From JBBKWQ01 sp037969115 (GTDB lineage Bacteria; Actinomycetota; Acidimicrobiia; Acidimicrobiales; Ilumatobacteraceae): a DNA stretch of 64,000 bases. Made by a program: the position numbers and the translations under genes. The notes under the pieces were generated by a model that ran no database searches, was not told the DNA's origin, and saw nothing but the letters and a program-made list of their open reading frames with translations. Of this stretch, positions 52,044-60,549 are shown piece by piece. Each line of letters begins with the position of its first letter. The first letter of the stretch is position 1. The stretch lies in the NCBI GenBank assembly GCA_037969115.1, contig JBBKWQ010000396.1, forward strand, positions 26,918-90,917, given 5' to 3'.

Positions 52044-53398
52044 ACACCGAACAGGTCCTCCCCACCGTGGTCATCGTCGGCCGCCCCAACGTGGGCAAGA
52101 GCACGCTGTTCAACCGCATCATCGGCAAGCAGGCCGCGATCGTCGAGAACCAGCCAGGCGTGACGCGCGACCGGAACGAACTCGAGGCCGAGTGGCTCGG
52201 TGTTCCATTTCGCGTGATCGACACCGGCGGTTGGATGCCGGTCGGTTCCGAACTCGACGAGAAGGTGAGCCGGCAGGTCGAGGCCGCCGTACAAGAAGCA
52301 GATGTGGTGTTGTTCGTCGTGGACGCATCTGTCGGTGCCGTCGACGACGACGTATCGGTCGCCGAGTGGCTCCGCCGCGCCGACTGCGACGTGATCGTCG
52401 TCGCGAACAAGGCCGACAACAACCAGCGCGAGATCGAACTGTGGGACTTCCTCCAGTTCGGGCTCGGCGATCCGGTGCCGGTGAGTGCGCTGCACGGGCG
52501 ACGCGCAGGTGACCTGCTCGACGTGGTGCTGGAGCGACTCGGCGACAAGGCCGTCCGCAACGAGTACCCGGACCAGCCGAACTTCTATCCGGACGATTCC
52601 GAAATCTGGTCACCTGACGACGCCAGGCCGCCCAGGGTTGCCATCGTCGGACGGCCCAACGTCGGCAAGAGCACCTTGTTCAACCGCCTCGTCGGGCAGG
52701 ACCGCGCCGTGGTGCACGACATGCCGGGCACCACTCGGGACGCGGTCGACACCCTCGTCGAAACCGACGATGGCCCGATCGTGTTCATCGACACCGCCGG
52801 CATGCGGCGCCGAGCGAAGATCGACGAGTCGGCCGAGTACTACTCGCTCGTGCGGGCGCTCCGCGCGATCGACGACGCCGACATCGCGTTGCTCATCATC
52901 GACGCCACAGAAGGTGTGACCGGACAGGACCAGCGACTCGCCGAACGTGTCGACGCCTCCGGCTGCCCGATCGTGATCATGCTCAACAAGTGGGAACTCG
53001 TCACCGACACCGAGCGGCGCCTGGAGCTCCAAGGAGACGTCAACCGCAAGTTGGCGTTCCTCGGCAACGCACCCGTCCTGAAGGTCTCGGCGCTCACCGG
53101 CAAGAACGTGCACAAGTTGCACCCCGTGCTGCAGGACGCAATCGAGCAGTACCACCGGCGCGTGCCGACCCGCGATGTCAACAAGGTCATCGCAGAGGCC
53201 CAGCAACGCCAGCCGGCCGGTGGGGGAGCGAAGGTGATGTACGCGGTTCAGGGTGCCACCGACCCGCCGACGTTCACGTTGTTCGTCAATCGCGAGCTGC
53301 CCCACCACTACCTGCGGTATCTCGAGCGCATGATCCGCGAGGCGTTCGATTTCGGATCGGTTCCGCTGAAGCTGCGTGTGCGAAAGCGACAGAGTTGA
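52040..53398 (+). CDS. der: Ribosome-assembly GTPase Der (EngA)
   Basis: 452 residues with two tandem GTPase domains. The first has VGRPNVGKSTLFN (about residue 13), DTGG and NKAD; the second has VGRPNVGKSTLFN (about residue 208), DTAGMRRR and LNKWEL. A KH-like C-terminal domain ends LPHHYLRYLERMIREAF. It promotes 50S subunit maturation. Coupled to DUF512 by ATGA and to the small zinc-ribbon gene by TGATG. Confidence 0.97.
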   Translation: MNTEQVLPTVVIVGRPNVGKSTLFNRIIGKQAAIVENQPGVTRDRNELEAEWLGVPFRVIDTGGWMPVGSELDEKVSRQVEAAVQEADVVLFVVDASVGAVDDDVSVAEWLRRADCDVIVVANKADNNQREIELWDFLQFGLGDPVPVSALHGRRAGDLLDVVLERLGDKAVRNEYPDQPNFYPDDSEIWSPDDARPPRVAIVGRPNVGKSTLFNRLVGQDRAVVHDMPGTTRDAVDTLVETDDGPIVFIDTAGMRRRAKIDESAEYYSLVRALRAIDDADIALLIIDATEGVTGQDQRLAERVDASGCPIVIMLNKWELVTDTERRLELQGDVNRKLAFLGNAPVLKVSALTGKNVHKLHPVLQDAIEQYHRRVPTRDVNKVIAEAQQRQPAGGGAKVMYAVQGATDPPTFTLFVNRELPHHYLRYLERMIREAFDFGSVPLKLRVRKRQS

Positions 53399-53592
53399 TG
53401 CCGTGGTGTGAAGACTGCGGCAAGTACATGACCCCGAATACGTTGCGCGACGACGGCAGCTGCCCGACCTGTGGTCGCGTCGTCGAGGAGCCGGTTGTTC
53501 CCGACGACGAGACGACCCCGTGGCATTTCAAGCTGTTGGTCGTTGCGTTGGTGGTCTACCTCGGATATCGCTTCGTCCAGATCTTTCTGTAA
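53398..53592 (+). CDS. Small zinc-ribbon membrane protein
   Basis: 64 residues. Cys4 and Cys7 (WCEDCG) with Cys22 and Cys25 (CPTCG) form a zinc ribbon, and a single membrane helix lies at about residues 44-62 (FKLLVVALVVYLGYRFVQIF). It overlaps the der stop by one base (TGATG). Such proteins follow der in several actinobacteria, as far as I recall; function unknown. Confidence 0.75.
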   Translation: MPWCEDCGKYMTPNTLRDDGSCPTCGRVVEEPVVPDDETTPWHFKLLVVALVVYLGYRFVQIFL

Positions 53593-53633
53593 GGAACGAG
53601 CAGGCGAGTCGGTAGGCTCCAGTTCCGTCACAA

Positions 53634-53707
53634 CGGGCTGTAGCGCAGCTTGGTAGCGCACCTGTCTGGGGGACAGGGGGTCGCAGGTTCAAATCCTGTC
53701 AGCCCGA
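53634..53707 (+). tRNA. tRNA-Pro (anticodon GGG)
   Basis: A 74-base cloverleaf without encoded CCA. The acceptor stem is CGGGCTG/CAGCCCG, the D stem GCGC/GCGC, the anticodon stem CCTGT/ACAGG with loop CTGGGGG (anticodon GGG), and the T stem GCAGG/CCTGT with loop TTCAAAT. The discriminator base is A. Confidence 0.95.
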
Positions 53708-53710
53708 CCG

Positions 53711-53736
53711 GGGCCGATCACATCAGTGACCGGCCC
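53711..53736 (+). terminator. Hairpin after tRNA-Pro
   Basis: GGGCCGATCAC pairs with GTGACCGGCCC around an ATCA loop with one mismatch, 4 bases after the tRNA. Likely its terminator. Confidence 0.6.
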
Positions 53737-53776
53737 GCGTTCGCGCGGCCCGGCGCCACATCGGCGCCGGTTGGCG

Positions 53777-53782
53777 TACGGT
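53777..53782 (+). promoter_or_regulatory. Leaderless -10 (TACGGT)
   Basis: TACGGT ends 10 bases before GTG 53793. An in-frame GTG at 53781 lies inside the hexamer. Confidence 0.45.
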
Positions 53783-53792
53783 GAGGTCCGGG

Positions 53793-55496
53793 GTGACGAC
53801 AGTGTTCGACGAACCGACTGGCGACGACGACGACCGCACTGCCGGGTCAGCCGACGCGCCGGTGCCCGTCAGCCCGTGGGCGCGAGGCGGATCGATGTCG
53901 ACAGGCGTGTTCGCCGATGAACCGCTTCGGTCATCGTCATCGTCATCGTCATCGCCATCATCAGCGTCATCATCGACGGTCGACCGCCGCCAATCAGATT
54001 CGATCGAGCGTCACCGCTCGGATCGGGAGCCGTTCGTGATCGCTCGATTCGGTCGCGCCACGATCGCGGCAATGCTCGTGATCGTCGCCGCGATCGTCGC
54101 CGTTACCGCGTCGACTGCCACGACGCCAGAGCACGCCGACCCCATCGGGAGTTCCGCTTCGGAGACGATCGCAGTCGGCACCTCGGCAGCGGCGCTGCCG
54201 CCGGTCGACGAGGCCGACAACGGTGAAGCAACGGTGAACCGGGTGGTCCGAAGCGACGAGGCGATGGCGACATCGATCGGCCCGATCACCTGGACGAGAG
54301 TCGACGGAGACGGTTCATCGCTCCCGAGAAATGTCACTCGTTCCGTCGGGTCGGCCCTTGCCGGCGATGAAGCCGAGGGGCAACAGGTCTGGCGCTCGCT
54401 CGACGGTGGCATCACATGGTCGGCCGCCGATGCGTCGAGCGAACGTCGCGTTGCGGATGCCCGCTGGTCGGTCCGCGATGTCGACGGACGTCGCCTGCTG
54501 TTCCGGGTCACCGACACTGGCGAGGTTCCCGTCGACGTCGATGCGGCGGGACGCGCTGCGCCGCAGGGCTTCCGAGTGACCGAGGAAGTCGCGTCCGATC
54601 CAGCAGACGGGTATCCGATCATGCTCGGCGGCCGAGCGTTCCTGCTGGCGGTGAGCGACGTCCGTGTGCCGTGGGACCAGATCGCCGGCATCGGCGGGGC
54701 GTATCGCGTGAACGTGGCGTTCGGCAACGAGTCGATCGCGCTCGCCTCCGGAGACTTCCACGAACTCCCGGTTCAGCGATTCACCATCCGGCGCGTTCCA
54801 CACAGTCGGCAGTTCGAACTGGTCGACCTCGACGACTCCGTCGTGTGGACCATCGATGGCGTCGGCCTCGATCGGGTCGGCACGTCATCGCCGATCTGGG
54901 CGATCGCGGGCTCCACGACGACCCGGTGGCTCATGTGGGACGGCGACCGGTTCGACCCGGTTGCGGCTCCGTGGTCGACGGCCGACCCGGTCGACATGGT
55001 TGCGGTCGGGAACGGCGTCCTCGTGCGAGGGTCGTCGCTCGATGAGCGGACCACCGAGTTCTGGTTCACCACGAACGGCCGTGATTGGGACGAAATCGAA
55101 ACTCCTGGCGATGCTCCGAGCGCCGGTCCCGGCCCGACGTTGCGATCGGGCTCGAACGAAGCCATCGTCACCGTGTACAGGAGCGGCGGTGTCGAACACT
55201 GGTCGTCGCCCGATGGCAGGACCTTCGAACGGCTCGCCGATGTTCCCGGGATCGAGAACCGCTCCGCAGGCGCGCTCGGATGGGTCGCAGCAGATCCACG
55301 CAGCTCACCGCGGCTCCGGGTCAGTCGTGATGGCGAGGTGTGGGAGTCGGTCGATCTCGCGGAACTCCTCCATATCGACCGTTCATCGTGGGATCTGTCG
55401 ATCAACGCTCGAATGCTCGGGTCCACCATCTATGTCGTGGCCGAACGGCCGGACAGTCGGGTGCTGCTGATCGGCGACATCGAACCGCCGCGATGA
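53793..55496 (+). CDS. Membrane-anchored Asp-box (sialidase-like beta-propeller) protein
   Basis: 567 residues. A cytosolic tail with a poly-Ser run (about residues 45-65) precedes one helix at about residues 90-108 (TIAAMLVIVAAIVAVTA). The outer part carries Asp-box-like repeats SLDGGITW, TNGRDW, SPDGRTF and SRDGEVW, as in BNR/sialidase propellers, but no catalytic Arg triad or Tyr/Glu pair is evident, so glycosidase activity is doubtful. It may bind glycans or proteins. Stand-alone gene after tRNA-Pro. Confidence 0.7.
   Translation: MTTVFDEPTGDDDDRTAGSADAPVPVSPWARGGSMSTGVFADEPLRSSSSSSSSPSSASSSTVDRRQSDSIERHRSDREPFVIARFGRATIAAMLVIVAAIVAVTASTATTPEHADPIGSSASETIAVGTSAAALPPVDEADNGEATVNRVVRSDEAMATSIGPITWTRVDGDGSSLPRNVTRSVGSALAGDEAEGQQVWRSLDGGITWSAADASSERRVADARWSVRDVDGRRLLFRVTDTGEVPVDVDAAGRAAPQGFRVTEEVASDPADGYPIMLGGRAFLLAVSDVRVPWDQIAGIGGAYRVNVAFGNESIALASGDFHELPVQRFTIRRVPHSRQFELVDLDDSVVWTIDGVGLDRVGTSSPIWAIAGSTTTRWLMWDGDRFDPVAAPWSTADPVDMVAVGNGVLVRGSSLDERTTEFWFTTNGRDWDEIETPGDAPSAGPGPTLRSGSNEAIVTVYRSGGVEHWSSPDGRTFERLADVPGIENRSAGALGWVAADPRSSPRLRVSRDGEVWESVDLAELLHIDRSSWDLSINARMLGSTIYVVAERPDSRVLLIGDIEPPR
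53931..53975 (+). repeat. TCATCG microsatellite coding poly-Ser
   Basis: Four perfect TCATCG units at 53931-53954 followed by degenerate units encode a Ser-rich run in the cytosolic tail. Slippage could change its length without a frameshift. Confidence 0.75.
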
Positions 55497-55518
55497 AGAC
55501 CGCCGGCACACCCGGTTC

Positions 55519-56751
55519 TCAGTCGACGATCGCCTGATACACGAGTTGCTTCAGTTCCGGCCGAATCGGATATGTGCTCGACGGCAGCAACTGCGTCAGG
55601 AACAACACGACGAGCTCCTCCACGGGATCGACCCAGAACGCCGTGCTCGCCGCGCCGCCCCACGCATAGTCGCCCACGGAACCCGGAACCTTCGCTGCGA
55701 CGGGATCGATCGTGACCGAGAAGCCGAGTCCGAACCCGACTCCGTCGAACGTGGTCTCGGCGAACAACGGACGCCCGAATGCCTCGAGATCAACGTTGCC
55801 GGGGAGGTGGTTCTTCGCCATGTAGTCGACGGTCCGGCTCCCGAGAAGGCGCACACCGTCGAGTTCGCCGCGTCCGAGCAGCATGTGGGCGAACCGGAGA
55901 TAGTCGGCCGCCGTGCCGCACAGACCACCGCCGCCGGAGAGCATCGTCGGCTGCTGGTCGATCGGCAACAGGTCCGGGATCGGCGTGAGTTTTCCCGTTG
56001 CCGGGTGCGGCATGTACAGCTCGGCGAGCCGTTCTCGGCGGTCTGGCGCAACCCAGAAACCTGTCTCGGTCATGCCGAGCGGCGCGAAGATCCGCTCTGT
56101 GAAGAACTCGTCGAGAGCCTGTCCCGATGCCACCTCGACGACACGGCCGAGCACATCGGTCGACACGCCGTAGTTCCATTCACTTCCCGGTTGGAACACC
56201 AGCGGCATCGCAGCCCAGCGGTCGCAGCAGTCGGCGAGGTCGATTCCAGGGGGGTGCGCCCATTCGAACCCGTTCTTGCGATAGATCGCGTCGACGGCGT
56301 GCGTGTTGTGGAAGCCGTAGGTGAGCCCGGCCGTGTGTGTCAGGAGGTGCCAGACACGGATGGGTTCGGTCTGCGGCACGGTTTCGGGCTTGAGGAACGA
56401 ACCCGAGCGGTACACGCGGGTGTCGGCAAACGACGGGATGTACTTGCTCACCGGGTCCTTCAGACCGAGTGCACCCTCTTCGTGGAGCATCATGGCAGCC
56501 ACGGACGTGACCGGCTTGGTCATCGAGAACATCCGCACGATCGTGTCCGGCTCGAACGGCGAGCCGGCAGCGAGATCACGATGGCCGTACGTCGACGAGT
56601 GCACCACCTTGCCGCCCCGACTGACTGCGAGCTGCCATCCGGCGAGGCGGCCATCGTCGACGTATCGCTCGAAGTGGCGGTCGAGGCGACCCAGCCGGTC
56701 AACGTCGACTCCTGATTCGGACGGGTCGATCTCGATGTGTGGCGCACGCAT
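55519..56751 (-). CDS. Serine hydrolase, beta-lactamase class C/esterase family
   Basis: 410 residues. The SxxK motif is SMTK at residues 76-79 and the YxN-equivalent is in SEWNYGVSTD (Tyr194, then Gly-Val rather than the usual Asn). WHLLTHTAGLTYG is typical of EstB-like and D-alanyl-peptidase-like members. No signal peptide, so probably a cytosolic esterase rather than an exported beta-lactamase. It is convergent with the Asp-box gene. Confidence 0.85.
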   Translation of the reverse strand: MRAPHIEIDPSESGVDVDRLGRLDRHFERYVDDGRLAGWQLAVSRGGKVVHSSTYGHRDLAAGSPFEPDTIVRMFSMTKPVTSVAAMMLHEEGALGLKDPVSKYIPSFADTRVYRSGSFLKPETVPQTEPIRVWHLLTHTAGLTYGFHNTHAVDAIYRKNGFEWAHPPGIDLADCCDRWAAMPLVFQPGSEWNYGVSTDVLGRVVEVASGQALDEFFTERIFAPLGMTETGFWVAPDRRERLAELYMPHPATGKLTPIPDLLPIDQQPTMLSGGGGLCGTAADYLRFAHMLLGRGELDGVRLLGSRTVDYMAKNHLPGNVDLEAFGRPLFAETTFDGVGFGLGFSVTIDPVAAKVPGSVGDYAWGGAASTAFWVDPVEELVVLFLTQLLPSSTYPIRPELKQLVYQAIVD

Positions 56752-56834
56752 CCGCCGATATTGCCAAACACTCGGGTCCGGCGTCCGGTCGGACGATCCT
56801 GACGCCGGGCAGCGCGGGAACCAGCTCGGAACGA

Positions 56835-57245
56835 TCAGGTCGGGGTGATCACGACGACGACGTCGCCGTAGGGAATCTTGTTGCGTTTCACGATGCCGCT
56901 GATGGTGCCGAGCAACTTGGTGACATGCCTGGCGTAGCCGTACTTCGCCTTGATCTTGCGCTGCACCTCGTCGAATTTCGGTCCGGACGTCACCATCTCG
57001 GCCGTCGCCTCGGTGACCGTTGAACCGTCGGTGGGCTTGCCCCGCGCATCAGACGGTTGGACCATGACCCGACTGGTGTGGGCAAGTCGCTTCGCCTTGC
57101 CGGAACCCGAGCTGGTCCAGAAACCGAACGACCCATCGTCGAGCCGGCTGATCCACACCGGGCTCGACACCGCTTCGCCGGTCTTGCGGAAGGTGGTGAG
57201 CGCCACGTACTTGTTGTCGGCGAGGTCCTGATGATCGGTCGTCAT
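56835..57245 (-). CDS. PPOX-class F420/flavin-binding protein
   Basis: 136 residues, the usual size. KYVALTTFRKTGEAVSSPVW and GFWTSSGSGKAKRLAHTSRV are the split-barrel signature of F420-dependent deazaflavin oxidoreductases of actinobacteria. It could reduce or bind a flavin or F420. ATG 57245 has a -10 (TAGTGT) exactly 7 bases upstream; the longer frame has no family similarity. Divergent from the SRAP gene. Confidence 0.85.
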   Translation of the reverse strand: MTTDHQDLADNKYVALTTFRKTGEAVSSPVWISRLDDGSFGFWTSSGSGKAKRLAHTSRVMVQPSDARGKPTDGSTVTEATAEMVTSGPKFDEVQRKIKAKYGYARHVTKLLGTISGIVKRNKIPYGDVVVVITPT

Positions 57246-57252
57246 CTCGTCA

Positions 57253-57258
57253 ACACTA
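57253..57258 (-). promoter_or_regulatory. Leaderless -10 (TAGTGT) for the PPOX gene
   Basis: TAGTGT on the minus strand ends 7 bases before ATG 57245. Confidence 0.55.
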
Positions 57259-57474
57259 GGGCAACGGGCGGGTGCGGCCGCAGAGACCCTGAACGCGGAA
57301 GAGTCCCGCCGATTCGTACCAAGTAAACCGGTGAAAGTTTTACCCTGGTGCCACCTGCATCCGACGGGCGGTACGGGTGGAGCGTTGGGTCCGTTTTGGT
57401 ATCGACGGGATCTTCCTGAACTGCGGCCATTGTGCGCCATTCGCGGCGCGACATCAAGCACTTTACGGAAACGA

Positions 57475-57480
57475 TATGGT
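57475..57480 (+). promoter_or_regulatory. Leaderless -10 (TATGGT) for the SRAP gene
   Basis: TATGGT ends 7 bases before GTG 57488. The earlier in-frame ATG at 57476 is part of this hexamer and so cannot be the start of a leaderless message. Confidence 0.6.
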
Positions 57481-57487
57481 CCGGTGT

Positions 57488-58210
57488 GTGTGTGGTCGTT
57501 TCGTTTCGTCGTCGTCGCCGGACCGTATTGCCGCATACTTCGATGCCGAAACCGACGTCGAGACGCTGGGTGAGAACTACAACGTGGCCCCGACCAACGA
57601 CATCTATGGCGTCGTCCAGGGGGCCGATGGACAATCCGAGGTGCAGGTGTTCCATTGGGGGCTCGTGCCGATCTGGGCGAAGGAGCGCAAGATCGGCCAG
57701 CGGATGATCAACGCCCGTTCCGAGACCCTGGCCCAGAAGGCGGCGTTCAAGGGTGTGTTCAAGAAGCACCGATGCATCATCCCGATGGACGGTTTCTACG
57801 AATGGGCGCCGGGAGTCGACGGCGGACCCGTCACGAAGCAAGGCAAGCCGGTCAAGCGACCGCACTTCATCCATCGGGCCGACGGCGAGCCGCTCGCGGT
57901 CGCAGGGCTCTGGTCTGCGTGGCGCGACAAGTCAGAGGGAGCCGACAGCCCGTGGCTGCACAGCGCCACGATCATCACCACGTCTGCGAACGACACGATG
58001 AGCACGATCCACGACCGGATGCCCGTGATCCTGCCCAAGTCGATGTGGAACATCTGGCTCGATCGCGAGAACGAGAACATCGACATGTTGGGAGCGCTGC
58101 TGGTTCCGGCACCGGAGAAGTTGCTCATGATGCACGAGGTTTCTACCGATGTGAACAACGTGCGGAACAAAGGTGAACAGCTCGTGGCGCCCACCCGCGC
58201 CACACCATGA
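57488..58210 (+). CDS. SOS-response-associated peptidase (SRAP, YedK/HMCES family)
   Basis: 240 residues. Starting at GTG 57488 gives M-CGRF, so removal of Met exposes Cys2, the residue that crosslinks to abasic sites in single-stranded DNA. YNVAPTN holds the conserved Asn, GFYEWAPG the Glu and SPWLHSATIITTSAND the His. All active-site residues are present. It protects abasic sites during replication. The stop overlaps the methyltransferase start (ATGA). This start is a firm correction of longer in-frame candidates. Confidence 0.95.
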   Translation: MCGRFVSSSSPDRIAAYFDAETDVETLGENYNVAPTNDIYGVVQGADGQSEVQVFHWGLVPIWAKERKIGQRMINARSETLAQKAAFKGVFKKHRCIIPMDGFYEWAPGVDGGPVTKQGKPVKRPHFIHRADGEPLAVAGLWSAWRDKSEGADSPWLHSATIITTSANDTMSTIHDRMPVILPKSMWNIWLDRENENIDMLGALLVPAPEKLLMMHEVSTDVNNVRNKGEQLVAPTRATP

Positions 58211-58989
58211 CCCAACAGATCCTCGAACGAACAGCGCACGTCGACGAGATCGACGATTCCGCCGATCCGTACGGCGAAGCGACTGCCGAGTTCTACGACC
58301 TGCTCGCTTGCGGCATGTGGGATCACTTCGGGCCCGATGTGGCTCGCGAGCTCGCACACGTCGATCCGACCACGGGTCCCATCGTCGACGTCGGAGCCGG
58401 GACCGGGATCGGTCTGAGCTACATCCACCGGAGTGTTCCGACAGCGTCGATCCTCGCCATCGAACCGTCACGTGCGATGCGGTCGATCATGCACACTCGT
58501 CTGGCATTGTCGCCGGAGCTGCTCGACCGGGTCACCGTGATGCCGTTCGATCTGTGCCCTCGCTACCTACCCGACCAGATCAGTGGCATGGTCGCATCGG
58601 CCGTGTTGGGACACTTCGACGAGACGGGCCGACACGACCTGTGGCAGATGCTGGCCGATCGATTGGCGCCGGGTGCGCCTGCGATCATCGGTGTGCTCCC
58701 TCCGATTCGACCGATGTCGATCCCGCCGACGCGCTACCGGGCGCTTCCCGTGGGTCAACATGTCTACGAAGGCTGGATGTCGGGTGATCCGATCGACGAC
58801 CGCCGAATGCGTTGGACGATGACCTATCGGGTCCTCAGTGGCGACGCCGTGCTCCTCGACAGGACCGTGCAGTCCCTATGGACCACATCGGGCCCCGACG
58901 ACGTCGAGCTCGAGTCGCGGCCGTATGGCCTGCTCACGGAACGGCCCGAGGACCCCGACGCCGGATACGTCACGCTGCGACGGCGTTAG
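58207..58989 (+). CDS. SAM-dependent methyltransferase
   Basis: 260 residues. Motif I is PIVDVGAGTGIGLSYI, with ILAIEPSRAMR for the ribose contact, in a class I Rossmann fold. YGEATAEFYDLLA at the N-terminus is common in small-molecule methyltransferases. Translation is coupled to SRAP (ATGA), but no functional link is evident. Its stop TAG overlaps the convergent HIT gene stop (shared TTAG at 58986-58989). Confidence 0.8.
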   Translation: MTQQILERTAHVDEIDDSADPYGEATAEFYDLLACGMWDHFGPDVARELAHVDPTTGPIVDVGAGTGIGLSYIHRSVPTASILAIEPSRAMRSIMHTRLALSPELLDRVTVMPFDLCPRYLPDQISGMVASAVLGHFDETGRHDLWQMLADRLAPGAPAIIGVLPPIRPMSIPPTRYRALPVGQHVYEGWMSGDPIDDRRMRWTMTYRVLSGDAVLLDRTVQSLWTTSGPDDVELESRPYGLLTERPEDPDAGYVTLRRR

Positions 58990-59414
58990 ACGTCGACGAC
59001 CTCTTCGCCATGGCCGGCCGTGCGCAATGCACTCCGGATCGCATCGGCTGCGCGATCGAGCTCGTCACGGTCGACTGAGTCGGCCGCGTTCGCGAACGAC
59101 AGCTCAGCCATGGAGTTGGTCGGAACGACGTGGATGTGGGTGTGGGGCACCTCGTAGCCAGCGATGATCACGCCGACCTTGGTCGGAGCGAACGCAGTCT
59201 GTTGTGCCCGGCCGATGTGACCACTGACGGCGAAGAGATGAGCCGCCAGCTCCGGTGGTGCGTCGACCCAGTGGTCGATCTCGGCGATCGGTACCACCAG
59301 GGTGTGACCGTGTGCCATCGGATTGATCGACATGAACGCGACACACTGATCGTCGCGCCAGACGAAGGTGCCACCGATGTCGCCGTTGATGATGTGCGTG
59401 AAGATGGTCGTCAC
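58986..59414 (-). CDS. HIT-family nucleotide hydrolase
   Basis: 142 residues. The histidine triad is PHTHIHVVPTN, with FTHIINGDIGGTFVWRDD at the N-terminus and GHTLVVPIAEIDHW, typical of the HINT-like group. It would hydrolyse AMP-linked substrates. GTG 59414 has a strong GCGGAGG Shine-Dalgarno 6 bases upstream, one of few in the window. Divergent from the pgsA-like gene with 61 bases between. Confidence 0.93.
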   Translation of the reverse strand: MTTIFTHIINGDIGGTFVWRDDQCVAFMSINPMAHGHTLVVPIAEIDHWVDAPPELAAHLFAVSGHIGRAQQTAFAPTKVGVIIAGYEVPHTHIHVVPTNSMAELSFANAADSVDRDELDRAADAIRSALRTAGHGEEVVDV

Positions 59415-59462
59415 TCGAAGCCTCCGCTCGCCTGGAACACGTCGCCGGTCATGCCGTGACCC

Positions 59463-59468
59463 TACGCT
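59463..59468 (+). promoter_or_regulatory. Leaderless -10 (TACGCT) for the pgsA-like gene
   Basis: TACGCT ends 7 bases before GTG 59476. Confidence 0.55.
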
Positions 59469-59475
59469 TCGGGTT

Positions 59476-60096
59476 GTGAGCGCATCGGACACCGAGTCTG
59501 CGACGCCCCAGGGCGAGGGCGATGCCGTCCTGACCATTCCCAATCTGATCACGCTGATGCGGCTGCTCTGCCTTCCGCTCTTCCTGTACCTCCTGTTCGC
59601 ACGCGACGAGCGTGCGGCAGCGGCATGGTTGCTCGCCGGGCTGGGCGCAACCGACTGGGTCGACGGCTACCTCGCCCGACGGCTGGGCCAAACCAGCGAG
59701 TTCGGGAAGATCTTCGATCCGACCGTCGATCGCCTGCTCTTCTTCGTCGCCATCGTGAGCATCATCATCGACGGCTCGGCGCCGCTCTGGTTCTGCATCG
59801 TCGTCCTGGTGCGGGAACTGCTGATCGCCGCGGCCGTCACCGTTGCGACGTTCGCGTTCAGCATGCGCAGATTCGACGTGACGTGGTTGGGGAAGACGGC
59901 GACGTTCCTCCTGATGGCGGCGTTTCCTGGTTTCATGCTCGGATCCAGTAACTTCCCGGGTGCCGAGGGTTTCGAGATCGCCGCCTGGATCGCCGGGGTC
60001 CCCGGGCTGATTCTCAGCTACTACACCGCAATCGCCTATATTCCTCTTATCCGCGACGGCATTCGGGTGGGACGGGCCAAACAACAGGTGGCCTGA
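59476..60096 (+). CDS. CDP-alcohol phosphatidyltransferase (PgsA-like)
   Basis: 206 residues with about five helices. The signature is complete: Asp60, Asp63-Gly64, Ala67-Arg68, Gly77, Asp81 and Asp85 (D-x2-DG-x2-AR-x8-G-x3-D-x3-D). It attaches an alcohol, probably glycerol-3-phosphate, to CDP-diacylglycerol. IPNLITLMRLL before the motif fits PgsA. Its place just before gcvH-garA-ftsR copies the M. tuberculosis pgsA2 neighbourhood. GTG 59476 has a -10 7 bases upstream. Confidence 0.88.
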   Translation: MSASDTESATPQGEGDAVLTIPNLITLMRLLCLPLFLYLLFARDERAAAAWLLAGLGATDWVDGYLARRLGQTSEFGKIFDPTVDRLLFFVAIVSIIIDGSAPLWFCIVVLVRELLIAAAVTVATFAFSMRRFDVTWLGKTATFLLMAAFPGFMLGSSNFPGAEGFEIAAWIAGVPGLILSYYTAIAYIPLIRDGIRVGRAKQQVA

Positions 60097-60103
60097 ACAC
60101 TCC

Positions 60104-60124
60104 CGACGGCGATGTCCGCCGTCG
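60104..60124 (+). terminator. Hairpin CGACGGCG-ATGTC-CGCCGTCG
   Basis: A perfect 8-bp stem with a 5-base loop begins 8 bases after the pgsA-like stop and precedes the gcvH -10. Confidence 0.65.
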
Positions 60125-60151
60125 ACGCCCACCACACTCACACGAGAGCAC

Positions 60152-60157
60152 TACGGT
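60152..60157 (+). promoter_or_regulatory. Leaderless -10 (TACGGT) for gcvH
   Basis: TACGGT ends 7 bases before ATG 60165, leaving no leader long enough for a glycine riboswitch. Confidence 0.55.
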
Positions 60158-60164
60158 TGCACGC

Positions 60165-60548
60165 ATGAACATTCCCGATCAGCTCCGGTATTCGTCCGAT
60201 CACGAATGGGCCGTCGCCGTCGATGGTGGAAGGGTGCGGATCGGCATCACCGACTACGCCCAAGACGCACTCGGTGACGTGGTCTACGTGCAGCTGCCCG
60301 AGGTGGGCGACACCATCTCGGCCGGTGATTCATTCGGCGAGATCGAGAGCACGAAGTCGGTCTCGGAGATCTACGCTCCGGTCGCTGGTTCGGTGACGGG
60401 ACTCAACGACGCACTCGCCGACAATCCGGCACTGCTGAACGAGGATCCGTACGGCGACGGATGGATCTGCGAGATCCAGATCGACGACGTTGCCGAGTTC
60501 GACGAGATGCTCGACGCCGATGCGTACCGGAAGCTGCTCGAGGGCTGA
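60165..60548 (+). CDS. gcvH: Glycine cleavage system H protein
   Basis: 127 residues. The lipoyl Lys is K64 in EIESTKSVSE. LRYSSDHEWAVAV and GITDYAQDALGDVVYV are the family N-terminus. It carries the aminomethyl group between the P, T and L proteins. gcvT lies 2.5 kb downstream with regulators in between. It is followed after 1 base by the GarA-like gene. Confidence 0.97.
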   Translation: MNIPDQLRYSSDHEWAVAVDGGRVRIGITDYAQDALGDVVYVQLPEVGDTISAGDSFGEIESTKSVSEIYAPVAGSVTGLNDALADNPALLNEDPYGDGWICEIQIDDVAEFDEMLDADAYRKLLEG

Positions 60549-60549
60549 C

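Noticed and set aside
60097..60164. Glycine riboswitch before gcvH
   Set aside because: Only 68 bases separate the genes; a terminator-like hairpin and a -10 close to ATG leave no room for an aptamer.
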